Positions 9,401 through 15,762 of a DNA stretch of 47,348 nucleotides are shown here, piece by piece. Position numbers and translations under genes: made by a program. The stretch's first letter is position 1, and each line of letters opens with the position of its first letter. The notes under the pieces were generated by a model. That model saw only the letters and a list, made by a program, of their open reading frames with translations, made no database searches and was not told the DNA's origin. Source of the stretch: an uncultured Eubacterium sp. (GTDB taxonomy: Bacteria > Bacillota > Clostridia > Peptostreptococcales > Anaerovoracaceae); assembly GCA_937900695.1 (NCBI GenBank), contig CALCFD010000005.1, positions 1 through 47,348 of the forward strand. The letters run 5' to 3'.

Positions 9401-10132
9401 TAAAATACCATTATATATTTCAATACCTGTTTGAGTTATAGTTTTAGAAAAATACTCCAATTTAAAAATATCACGAATTTCATTTGAATTATTAGATAAC
9501 GTTAATTGATCAAGTTCAGCATCCATTTCAGGTTGTATTTTAGTAAAATATATATTTTTATTCGAAATGAATTTTGGAAGATTTTCATTAATTATTCGAT
9601 ATGCAATAGCTGTAGACTTTTCTTCATCAGAAAATATATTTTTTCTTGCATCCCAAAAGCCTTGAAACATAGTAGCATAGCCCTTAAATGATTTAACCAA
9701 TTCAACATCTGAATCTCTTCCATTTAAAAAGTCCACTAATTCCTTTTCAATAATTTCTTTTTTAAATAAAAATTTATATTTCTCATCTTCTTTTAAAGCT
9801 TTGACTATTTGTTTTCTTAGATTTTTCTGTACACTATCAAAATCTGCCTTTTCCTTGTCGGATTTATTTTTTATATTATAAAGTCTCTCATATTCTTCAA
9901 GACTATTAATATCAAGTTCTACATTTGTCAAAGCATGCTCAATAAAAGTCTTGTAATACTCATCGAGGAGTTTTTTTACTCGTTTATACTCTTCAGATCT
10001 TTTTTCATCACAATCAAGAATCCCATCTTTCTCAATATTCTCTAGGGTTCTTCCAACAGGTATTAAACTAAACCTTAATGTTTTTGAAACAGGATACTCA
10101 TCCACAAAAGTCTTAAACAATTCTGCTTTCAT
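6449..10132 (-). CDS. cas12a: Type V-A CRISPR effector nuclease Cas12a (Cpf1)
   Basis: RNA-guided DNA endonuclease that also processes its own pre-crRNA. It is 1227 aa. The RuvC catalytic residues are all present: D837 in IGIDRGERN, E930 in VVLEDLNTGFKRG and D1180 in NADANGAYN. The Nuc-domain arginine is R1142 in LMLQIRNS. The PAM-facing stretch GPNKMLPKVFF and the RNase-site stretch VVHPA-like 'IVHPAH' with downstream lysines are intact, so both DNA cleavage and crRNA maturation should work. Spacing and motifs are very close to the Lachnospiraceae Cas12a type, which implies a TTTV PAM. GAGGAAGG lies about 10 nt before the ATG. The leader of its mRNA contains a crRNA-like element that targets its own promoter (see 10180-10283). 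Cas4, cas1 and cas2 follow without gaps. Confidence 0.98.
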   Translation of the reverse strand: MKAELFKTFVDEYPVSKTLRFSLIPVGRTLENIEKDGILDCDEKRSEEYKRVKKLLDEYYKTFIEHALTNVELDINSLEEYERLYNIKNKSDKEKADFDSVQKNLRKQIVKALKEDEKYKFLFKKEIIEKELVDFLNGRDSDVELVKSFKGYATMFQGFWDARKNIFSDEEKSTAIAYRIINENLPKFISNKNIYFTKIQPEMDAELDQLTLSNNSNEIRDIFKLEYFSKTITQTGIEIYNGILGGYTIDEQVKLQGINEIVNLHNQKNKDSGKIPKLKMLYKQILSDTNTLSFIAEGFETDDEVLESLNIFYDVFNENILDEDLGIINLLRNIDKFSYDGIYIKNDKALIDISNYLFGDWHYIKNAINKKYEIDNPGKNTEKYIVKRNKFIKSFDSFSLKYLQDCTGSKFNEHILIKINNLIDDVKKAYNSVALLIKNKYEGTNLINDKDAIEKIKQFLDSMKSLVSFIRCFEGTGQEPDRDEIFYGEFDTGKKTFYYLNNIYNKTRNYVTKKPYSIEKYKLNFDNAELLTGWDLNKETSKASIILKKDNLYYLGIMKKSDRRVFLNVPETESTYNCYEKMEYKLLPGPNKMLPKVFFAKSNIDYYDPSPEIMRIYKEGTFKKGDNFNIDDCHDLIDYFKESLDKNDDWKIFDFDFSETSSYKDIGEFYKEVQQQGYKISFKNIASSYVDELVENGKLYLFQIYNKDFSKNSKGTENLHTMYWRALFDEENLENVIYKLNGDAEIFFRRKSISENEKIVHPAHVEIENKNDETRKEKKTSIFNYDIIKDKRFTVDKFQFHVPITLNFQAIDRKSDINLRMRQEIKKNKDMHIIGIDRGERNLLYISIIDLDGNIVKQESLNTITNEYDGKIYTTDYHKLLDKKEEKRKVARQTWNTIENIKELKAGYMSQVVHKITQLMMEYNAIVVLEDLNTGFKRGRQKVEKQIYQAFEKALINKLNYYVDKKVDKNEISGLYKPLQLTKEFESFKKLGKQSGAIFYVPAWNTSKMDPTTGFVNLLSVKYENMEKSKEFINKIKDINFKEDDCGKYYEFHIDFNEFTDKGKDTKTDWNICSFGKRIDNARNQKGDFESKMIDLTNEFHNLFKKYGINDNSNLKEDILNVKEAKFYKEFINLFKLMLQIRNSESNEKVDFLQSPVKNNKGEFFNSNNVNGNEAPENADANGAYNIARKGLWIVNQIKTMPDSQMHKIKLAMKNQEWLLFAQKGNV

Positions 10133-10179
10133 AATTTTCCATCCTTCCTCTTATTAAATTATAAAAAACAATAAATGCC

Positions 10180-10222
10180 ATAATTATTTTAGGCAACACA
10201 TTAATCTACCATAGTAGAAATT
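10180..10222 (-). ncRNA. crRNA-like guide (CreR-type candidate) in the cas12a leader
   Basis: Read on the minus strand, 10222-10204 is AATTTCTACTATGGTAGAT, the crRNA handle of the array with a single loop change (UAUU to UAUG). Stem UCUAC/GUAGA is intact, while the 5' half of the repeat is unrecognisable. The nucleotides in guide position (10203-10191) are TAATGTGTTGCCT. These 13 nt recur on the plus strand at 10241-10253, immediately after TTTA (10237-10240), a canonical Cas12a PAM. Beyond nt 13 the match collapses, which should allow binding but not efficient cleavage. Regulatory crRNA-like guides of this design are known for CRISPR autorepression. That this one works is inference; the 3' end is not defined. 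Confidence 0.72.
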
Positions 10223-10236
10223 AAATAACACAATAT

Positions 10237-10263
10237 TTTATAATGTGTTGCCTTAATTTTATC
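10237..10263 (+). promoter_or_regulatory. PAM plus seed-matched protospacer over the cas12a start site
   Basis: TTTA at 10237-10240 is followed by a 13-nt perfect match to the leader guide (10241-10253). The protospacer continues across the -10 element (10256-10261) and covers the predicted start near 10249. A Cas12a-guide complex bound here would block RNA polymerase. The 13-nt arm and its mate at 10191-10203 also form an inverted repeat in the DNA. Confidence 0.65.
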
Positions 10264-10283
10264 ATTTTAAACACTAATGTCAA
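10256..10283 (-). promoter_or_regulatory. Promoter of the cas12a operon
   Basis: Minus strand -35 TTGACA (10283-10278, perfect consensus), 16-bp spacer, -10 TAAAAT (10261-10256, one mismatch). The predicted start near 10249 gives a leader of about 117 nt that contains the crRNA-like element. Confidence 0.75.
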
Positions 10284-10520
10284 CATTTAATAGATTTTTT
10301 CTATGACATTTTTATAAATATGTTCTGTATATAGCATATATTTAAATTATACACCACCTCCTGTACCAAAAACTCCACTATACTCTTAACAATCGTAAAA
10401 ATTACTAAGTTTTAAACCTAGCTAAATTATCTTAAGAAGTGCAACACAAAAAAACTCATAGGTAATATCTATGTTAAAATGTAAGAGACCAAACTTATCA
10501 ATTAACAGGAGGTAATATCT

Positions 10521-11479
10521 ATGAGCTATAAATCTCTTACCATATCTGAGCGTTGTTGTATCTATCAATTTAAATTATCTGGAATGAACATTAGGCATCT
10601 AAGTACTATCAGTCGTGAATTGAAAAGAAACAGTTATAAAACAAGCATTTATTGTTCTATTACAAATTATTCTCCAAACAAAGTGCAGGAATTGGCTAAT
10701 GAACGAAAAGAAAATTCACATGCAAATTTTAAATACGATGAAAATACAATAGAATATATACAAAGTAAATTACTTGATAATTGGTCTCCTGAACAAATAG
10801 CAAAGCGAAAGACAGAAGAAGTTCAAAGAGTTTTCCATCAACTTCATCAATTTATAGACATATTCATAAAAGACTTTTAAATAAAGTAACTATGAAAAAT
10901 CTTAGAATAAAAGGTAATTTTAAACGTCCATCAGAAAAACGAGGAAAATTCAATGATGGTGAGCGTAGTATAAATAAAAGAGATAAAAACATATACAAAC
11001 GTTGTGAATTAGGTCATTGGGAAGGTAATACCATAGAATCTAGAAGAATAGATCATAAAAGAAAAAGCAAATATTGTTTTGTAACACTAACAGAAAGAAA
11101 ATCCAGAAAATATATTGCAATATTAGTATCAACAAGAACAGCAAAAGATGTTACGCCTGCAATAATAAAGGCACTTAAAAAATACCCCGGTGATTTAGTA
11201 AAAACAATCACTTTTGATAGAGGTAAGGAATTTTCTGAATATAAAGAAATAGAAAAAGAACTGAATTGTAAAACATATTTTTGTGATCCATATTGCGCGT
11301 GGCAAAAAGGAACAAATGAAAATGCCAATGGACTATTAAGAGAATATTATCCAAAAGGAATGGACTTATCATTAGTTGATGAAAATGAACTAGATAATAA
11401 TATTAATAAAATGAATAATAGACCTCGAAAATGCTTAGGAGAGTATGAAACTTTTTCTGTAAATTACCTTCCATGGTAA
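10521..11479 (+). pseudogene. IS30 family transposase, frameshifted relic
   Basis: DDE transposase remnant. The N-terminal part (10521-10880) has the IS30 opening YKSLTISERCCIY and STISRELKRN, but about seven to nine residues of the helix-turn-helix between 'GMNIR' and 'STISREL' are missing. Near 10831 the frame is lost: the continuation SSIYRHIHKRLL is found in another frame from about 10832 and runs to the stop at 11479. In the catalytic core the first acidic residue is lost: GHWEGN appears where the family has GHWEGD. ITFDRGKEF (second Asp) and NENANG (Glu) remain. It ends in the family's NNRPRK-LG region. AGGAGG precedes the ATG. I could not define terminal inverted repeats. It should be inactive. 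Confidence 0.9.
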
Positions 11480-11519
11480 TTGATTTAAGTATAACCATTG
11501 AGATTTCAAGGGTTATGGT

Positions 11520-11781
11520 TTAAAATAAAGATAATATACTCAATATTTTTACTGTGTTTTCATCTTCTATAACTTCATACACAATCTGTGTTTAATATTA
11601 ATTCTTCTTGAATATGCACCACTTAAACCTCCTTGCAGTTTTTCGTATGGTGATGGTGTTTCAAATGAATTCTCCCTAACAAGTTCTATAATTGCCTTTG
11701 TTTTTTATCTATTTTTGAAGACTTTAAATTTTCAATATTCTTTACAGCTTTTTTAGTATAGACAATTTTATACACTACCAT
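11520..11781 (-). pseudogene. YoeB/Txe-type mRNA interferase toxin, inactivated by two frameshifts
   Basis: The minus-strand ATG at 11781 overlaps the antitoxin stop region in the usual way. The first frame gives MVVYKIVYTKKAVKNIENL, a typical YoeB/Txe start, then stops after 32 codons. The same family continues in a second frame (AIIELVRENSFETPSPYEKL, then YSRRINIKHRL) and in a third (VYEVIEDENTVKIL). Both breaks fit single-base losses: one in a run of A after 'DKK' and one where TTGGTG has become TTGTG. The normal MWTHYE-like end is also degraded (SILSLF). Joined, the pieces have the usual ~85-aa length. The toxin cannot be made as a full protein. Confidence 0.85.
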
Positions 11782-11996
11782 TCTACCTCAGATTCTGAAA
11801 TGCAATCTTCAAGAGATGTGTTTAAGCCTTCTATAATTTTTTCTTTTGTTACAGGCTTAGAAGATAAATATAGAGTTTCTATCATACTATTATATTCTTC
11901 TTCGCTTAAAATTACTGCATTTACCTCTTTAGGGCTAATATTTACTGGCTCCTTATATTTTATTGTCTGCTCTAATATACTAATAGTATTAAGCAT
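11775..11996 (-). CDS. Phd/YefM family antitoxin
   Basis: A 73-aa antitoxin with an intact frame. The central stretch NAVILSEEEYNSMIETLYL is the family's hallmark (VILSEEEYxSLxETLYLL), followed by an acidic C-terminal tail that would wrap the toxin. GAGGAGG lies 8 nt before the ATG at 11996, a strong site. The stop codon overlaps the start region of the YoeB-type toxin remnant, the classic antitoxin-toxin order. Because the toxin is broken the gene has no obvious partner. It might still autoregulate its promoter or neutralise a related toxin elsewhere. The N-terminal half is less typical than the C-terminal half. Confidence 0.8.
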   Translation of the reverse strand: MLNTISILEQTIKYKEPVNISPKEVNAVILSEEEYNSMIETLYLSSKPVTKEKIIEGLNTSLEDCISESEVEW

Positions 11997-12172
11997 TGTT
12001 TACACCTCCTCTACCTGCACATTATAGCGTACATAATTTTAATAATAAACACTTTTCTTTTACTACCGTCACTTTAAACCTGTATGTCTACTCAATCCAG
12101 TTTCCATTTCACAATCAATTTTTCTCTACTCATTGATGCTTACCACAGCTAAAGCATGAAGAATTTTCTGTT

Positions 12173-12206
12173 AATCAAAAAGCGAGAGTATTGCACTCTC
12201 ACTTTC
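12173..12206 (-). terminator. Intrinsic terminator of the permease/aminopeptidase operon
   Basis: On the minus strand AGTGAGAGT and ACTCTCGCT form a 9-bp stem (one G-U) with a 5-nt loop GCAAT, followed by TTTTTGATT. It lies 20 nt past the stop of the aminopeptidase-like gene. The rest of 11997-12225 holds nothing I recognise. Confidence 0.75.
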
Positions 12207-12225
12207 ATATCAGTATTTAAAATAA

Positions 12226-13173
12226 TTAATAAATATGCACTCCATCTTTAATAATACATTCATCATCTAAAAACACAGTTGGCTTAGTCACTATCATATC
12301 ATAATGCATGTTACTGTCCTGCTCTCCTCCCATAAATAAGTTATTACCACAGGCTATATGAATAGTACCATATATTTTTTCATCTACTAATGGATTTCCC
12401 ATTAAATGACATTTTTCGTTAGTCCCTATTCCAAATTCACATACATTTTTAGCATTATCATCAAATTGATTTATAAATTTAAAAAACCCTTCTGATTGAT
12501 TACCTGAAACATTTTCAATTCTGCCATCTTTAAATTCGATAGTTAGTGGTTCTATTAATGGACTCATGCCAACTATAACACCATCTACAACTAATACTCC
12601 ATCCCCTTTTCTCTCTATCGGTGCAACCATCGCTTCACCTGCAGGCAAATTACCAAATGCTCCCTTTTCACCTAGCTTGCCAGTATCTGCAATTCCATTT
12701 CTCCCATCACAATATAATGTTAAATCAGTTCCAAGCTCTGTTGTAATATGAATACTTTTACATTTAGATAATTTATCAGCTAAAATATTACCTATTCTTT
12801 CCACTTCATTAAAATCAGCCGTTAATGTAGTTTCCATAATTTCTTCCGTAATTGTAGGCATTGATGCAATTCTACATCCTCTTTCATTTGCTGCTGCTCT
12901 TTCTTGAGTATGAGAAAATGATCCTGATGTTATAAATAATGCTACATCTGCTTTTTCTAAAGCTGCCGCACATAATTCAGGCATTTTATTATCTACCGGC
13001 TTTACTCCTTCAACAACAACTGCTTCAATTCCCATATTTCTAATTGCATCAGCAACATTGTTAGCCAATTCTCTTTTACCCTCATCAGTAATAATTAATA
13101 AATTTTCATTTTCCTTCACTTGCATACAGTCTTTTACAACTGTTTTTGCTGCTAAAATAATATTGTCTTTCAT
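12226..13173 (-). CDS. COG2309 aminopeptidase-like metal-dependent protein
   Basis: A 315-residue protein resembling the leucyl aminopeptidase (M29/AmpS) and NicX-type family. The conserved features are an N-terminal Rossmann-like region (NENLLIITDEGKRELANNVAD), the metal-ligand segment FGNLPAGEAMVAP, and a C-terminal block NPLVDEKIYGTIHIACGNN with HYDMIV. It is shorter than classical M29 peptidases (~370-410 aa). The ATG at 13173 has AGTAGGA upstream; the ATG at 13203 lies inside the preceding permease gene. It ends an operon with DUF917, a nucleobase-type permease and possibly PucR control. It is therefore more likely to act on a heterocyclic or amide metabolite than on peptides. That substrate reading is inference. 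Confidence 0.75.
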   Translation of the reverse strand: MKDNIILAAKTVVKDCMQVKENENLLIITDEGKRELANNVADAIRNMGIEAVVVEGVKPVDNKMPELCAAALEKADVALFITSGSFSHTQERAAANERGCRIASMPTITEEIMETTLTADFNEVERIGNILADKLSKCKSIHITTELGTDLTLYCDGRNGIADTGKLGEKGAFGNLPAGEAMVAPIERKGDGVLVVDGVIVGMSPLIEPLTIEFKDGRIENVSGNQSEGFFKFINQFDDNAKNVCEFGIGTNEKCHLMGNPLVDEKIYGTIHIACGNNLFMGGEQDSNMHYDMIVTKPTVFLDDECIIKDGVHIY

Positions 13174-13195
13174 TTTATTCCTACTTTCTTTACTA

Positions 13196-14482
13196 TTATG
13201 CAAAAGGATTAATTCTATTACTTTTAATAAGTTTTGCTAATATAATGTATACTACTCCAGATACTACAATACCATTAATAGTTGGTATGAATAATGTTGG
13301 GAAGAAATATGCAACTGCTGTTCCGCTAAGCCATGCAATTATACCCATCCAATTTACACCTTTTACAGCATGCCAGTTTTCAGCTTTTCCTTTTCCTAAA
13401 ATCCAATAATCTGCTATAGTTGCACCAGCAACTGGTGGTACAAAGTATCCTAGTAAAGTTAAGAATGCATTAAATACATTAATAATTCCACTTAGAGATA
13501 GTATTATGCCTATTGCCCCACAAATTATAGTAGCTAAAAATCTTTTATTATCTTTTAATTTAAATATATTTACTACTGCTATTCCTGCTGAATAAGCATT
13601 CCCCGTATTTGTTGTCCAAGTAGCTAGTATTAAAACGATTAGACCAATTATAGGTAGTCCTATATTAGCAAACATAACTGTGATATCATGACTTCCCGAA
13701 CAAATTGCTAATAAAGTTCCGCAAACTAATGCACCAACACCTGCTGGTATAACACCAGTAACACATGCTAACCCTGCTTGCTTACCAGTTTTACAATATC
13801 TTGTATAGTCTCCAGATATAATAGCACCTGTTGCCATAGCACCTACTGAAAGAGTAATACCTACTAGCATTGGCGAAGTTGTTTCTGGCTGATAACTTAT
13901 TAGTTTTGAAACAGCACCTTCACCTGATAGAATTGTCCAAACTCCATATACTAAAAAGATTAACAACGCTGGCACAGATATTTTATTTAGTATATCTATA
14001 AACCTTATTCCTACTACAGCAGTTAATAACATTACTGTGCCCCATAGTATATTTGCTAGCCAAAGAGGAAAATTAATTCCCATAAACTCATTCAAAATCA
14101 TACAAAATGAATTTGCACATACTCCTGTTTGCATTGCAAACCATCCAGTCATCGCTACTGCAATAATAGTCGATATTGCAACGCCTGCTCCTCTATCTCC
14201 AAACGCTCTTGATATAGCTACAGTAGATGGTACACCTAATTGAGCAGATTGTGCACCTAGTAATACCATATAACAGCAAACTATTCCAAATCCTATAAAC
14301 ATTGATAAAACTGCATGTTTAAAGTCTAGTCCTGCACTAACACTACCTCCTATCATTAGCGCTGGAACACATATTACATTTCCAGCCCATATAAAGGCTA
14401 TAGAGTACCACTTTTTCTTTTCATTTTCAGGAACCTTACTTAAAGTGGTAGTTTCAACTCTGCTGCTTTTATTATCACTCAT
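13196..14482 (-). CDS. NCS1 family cytosine/purine permease (CodB-like), second copy
   Basis: Membrane symporter of 428 aa with about twelve hydrophobic segments. It shares family landmarks with the permease at 38-1240: PxxEKKKWYSIAFIWAG near residue 18-34, the TWTTNTGNAYSAG stretch, and the IADYWILGKGKAENW signature. It has a longer hydrophobic C terminus than the first copy. It starts 16 bp after the DUF917 gene and overlaps the region before the aminopeptidase-like gene, so all three are one operon. The likely cargo is a pyrimidine, purine or hydantoin-like compound used by the neighbouring enzymes. Confidence 0.88.
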   Translation of the reverse strand: MSDNKSSRVETTTLSKVPENEKKKWYSIAFIWAGNVICVPALMIGGSVSAGLDFKHAVLSMFIGFGIVCCYMVLLGAQSAQLGVPSTVAISRAFGDRGAGVAISTIIAVAMTGWFAMQTGVCANSFCMILNEFMGINFPLWLANILWGTVMLLTAVVGIRFIDILNKISVPALLIFLVYGVWTILSGEGAVSKLISYQPETTSPMLVGITLSVGAMATGAIISGDYTRYCKTGKQAGLACVTGVIPAGVGALVCGTLLAICSGSHDITVMFANIGLPIIGLIVLILATWTTNTGNAYSAGIAVVNIFKLKDNKRFLATIICGAIGIILSLSGIINVFNAFLTLLGYFVPPVAGATIADYWILGKGKAENWHAVKGVNWMGIIAWLSGTAVAYFFPTLFIPTINGIVVSGVVYIILAKLIKSNRINPFA

Positions 14483-14498
14483 TTTAGTTCCTCCATTC

Positions 14499-15611
14499 TT
14501 AATATCTTATTTGATCTCCTTCAAATCCAATATTTCTTAATTCTTCTAACCAAGCTAGATAAGCCTTGCAGTCTTCTTTCCACCATTTTTCATCTACAGG
14601 TGCCATAACAACCAAAACGTCCATACCTTCTTTTGTATCTGCATTAGTTAAAGGTGTCATAGTTGATAAGTCTACCATACTAATGATATCTGGTGCTGTA
14701 ATATAAGATTTTCCACTTTCATCTCTAAGAACAAGATTTTCGTTCTTAAAGTCTACATAATATTCTTTTCCACTCTCATCTTTAATTACATTAACACCGC
14801 AGTCAAATCCACCAACTTGTTTAAGCTCAACTTTTTCTATTTTACCACGACAAAATTCTCTTACTTCCATAACCTTTTCAAGTTCATCAATTAAATCTGT
14901 TTTATTTTCAGCCGCATTCAATAATGCTCTTCCTATTTTTTGTGCATATGTTAGACAACCTTCTGAGCCCTTAGTTTTCATATCTTCTTTGTTCATACCC
15001 CATGTTGCAAATCCAATTCTCAAATCATATGCCATACATAACTGTCTTGCAATAGTTTCTCCTGCTTTATTATCAGTAGGTAATGCAATAATTTCATCAC
15101 CTGTTCTATTTCCTAATCCTAAAGGATATGGCTCAATACCTCTTAAATCTGTAAGAGTACAATCTAAAGAAGGAACAGCTCTTCCATTTCCATCTACATC
15201 AATAAATTTAATTCTTTTAGATGGTTCTTCGCTAGATAAAATAGATACTAGCATAGGTACAAAAGTATTAAAACCTCCCATTTCTCCAGAATATAGATAT
15301 TTAACTTCCTTATTCTCAAGTTTCAAGGCCTTTTGATATGCCTTAAAAGCATTAACAGCTTCTGGTCCAAACATTGGTAAATTCTCATCTAACATTGCTA
15401 CTGGTGATCCCAAACTAGCAACCATTGCAGCATATTCACCTTCATTCACTTCGTCAATATCTAATAACTCAATCTCTAGTTTAGTATTCTCTTTTTCAAG
15501 TTTTGCAATCATATCAATACCAAACTTCAATGATCCGCCTCCACCTGCTCCTAGCAATGTTGCTCCATATAGAATTTCAAGAATATCCTGCTTATTTAAT
15601 ACTCTACTCAT
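14499..15611 (-). CDS. DUF917 family protein
   Basis: A 370-aa protein of the DUF917 family, which is associated with hydantoin and thiohydantoin utilisation. The N terminus carries the family's LLGAGGGGSLKFG glycine-rich signature (~residues 18-30), and the body shows EMGGFNTFVPM and 'DGNGRAVPSLD' blocks. Length is normal. GGAGGTATTTAAA-type Shine-Dalgarno spacing supports the ATG at 15611. It is first in the operon DUF917-permease-aminopeptidase. The activity is not established from sequence; a hydrolytic or desulfurase-like role on a cyclic ureide is the best guess given the transporter next to it. Confidence 0.82.
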   Translation of the reverse strand: MSRVLNKQDILEILYGATLLGAGGGGSLKFGIDMIAKLEKENTKLEIELLDIDEVNEGEYAAMVASLGSPVAMLDENLPMFGPEAVNAFKAYQKALKLENKEVKYLYSGEMGGFNTFVPMLVSILSSEEPSKRIKFIDVDGNGRAVPSLDCTLTDLRGIEPYPLGLGNRTGDEIIALPTDNKAGETIARQLCMAYDLRIGFATWGMNKEDMKTKGSEGCLTYAQKIGRALLNAAENKTDLIDELEKVMEVREFCRGKIEKVELKQVGGFDCGVNVIKDESGKEYYVDFKNENLVLRDESGKSYITAPDIISMVDLSTMTPLTNADTKEGMDVLVVMAPVDEKWWKEDCKAYLAWLEELRNIGFEGDQIRY

Positions 15612-15699
15612 TTTAAATACCTCCGTTTATTAATTTAATAAATTGTTCAGTTTTTAATTTATAATTATAGTAGAATATTTTTAATTTTCTGTAATTAGC

Positions 15700-15713
15700 T
15701 TTTTGTACAAAAA
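15700..15713. promoter_or_regulatory. 14-bp palindrome upstream of the DUF917 operon
   Basis: TTTTTGTACAAAAA is a perfect palindrome upstream of the DUF917 start and of a TATAAT-like -10 (minus strand, near 15665-15670). It also overlaps the candidate terminator of the upstream pucR gene, so its role as an operator is uncertain. Confidence 0.35.
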
Positions 15714-15754
15714 TAGCAGCGCCTTTTTGTAACTTTTGATAAGCACCACTATTT
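15704..15754 (-). terminator. Candidate terminator after the second pucR gene
   Basis: On the minus strand AAATAGTGGTGC can pair with GCGCTGCTATTT (12 bp including G-U pairs) across a ~20-nt loop, followed by TTGTAC. The wobble pairs favour the minus strand. The loop is long, so the call is tentative. Confidence 0.45.
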
Positions 15755-15762
15755 TTCAACGT

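Larger units (their letters stand above)
10133..10520. other. Intergenic region cas12a / IS30 relic
   Basis: This 388-bp stretch has no gene. 10133-10283 holds the cas12a ribosome-binding site, the crRNA-like guide, its protospacer and the promoter. 10284-10435 is AT-rich with nothing I recognise. 10439-10520 is the leader of the IS30 relic, where AGGTAATATCTATG occurs twice (10460-10473 and 10510-10523). The first copy is preceded by CTCATAG, which could pair with CTATGAG over the transposase start codon. Confidence 0.6.

Noticed and set aside
10191..10253. The 13-bp inverted repeat upstream of cas12a as a simple intrinsic terminator or a small IS-derived palindrome
   Set aside because: No T-run follows the arm on the minus strand within 20 nt. 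The arms coincide exactly with guide start after the repeat handle and with protospacer start after a TTTA PAM, which a terminator or IS relic would not explain. An 8-base likeness (GCAACACA) to 10441-10448 is too short to link it to the IS30 relic.
10410..11525. TTTTAAACC / GGTTTAAAA as terminal inverted repeats of the IS30 relic
   Set aside because: Only 9 bp, very AT-rich, no extension on either side, and the right copy lies within the toxin remnant's stop region.
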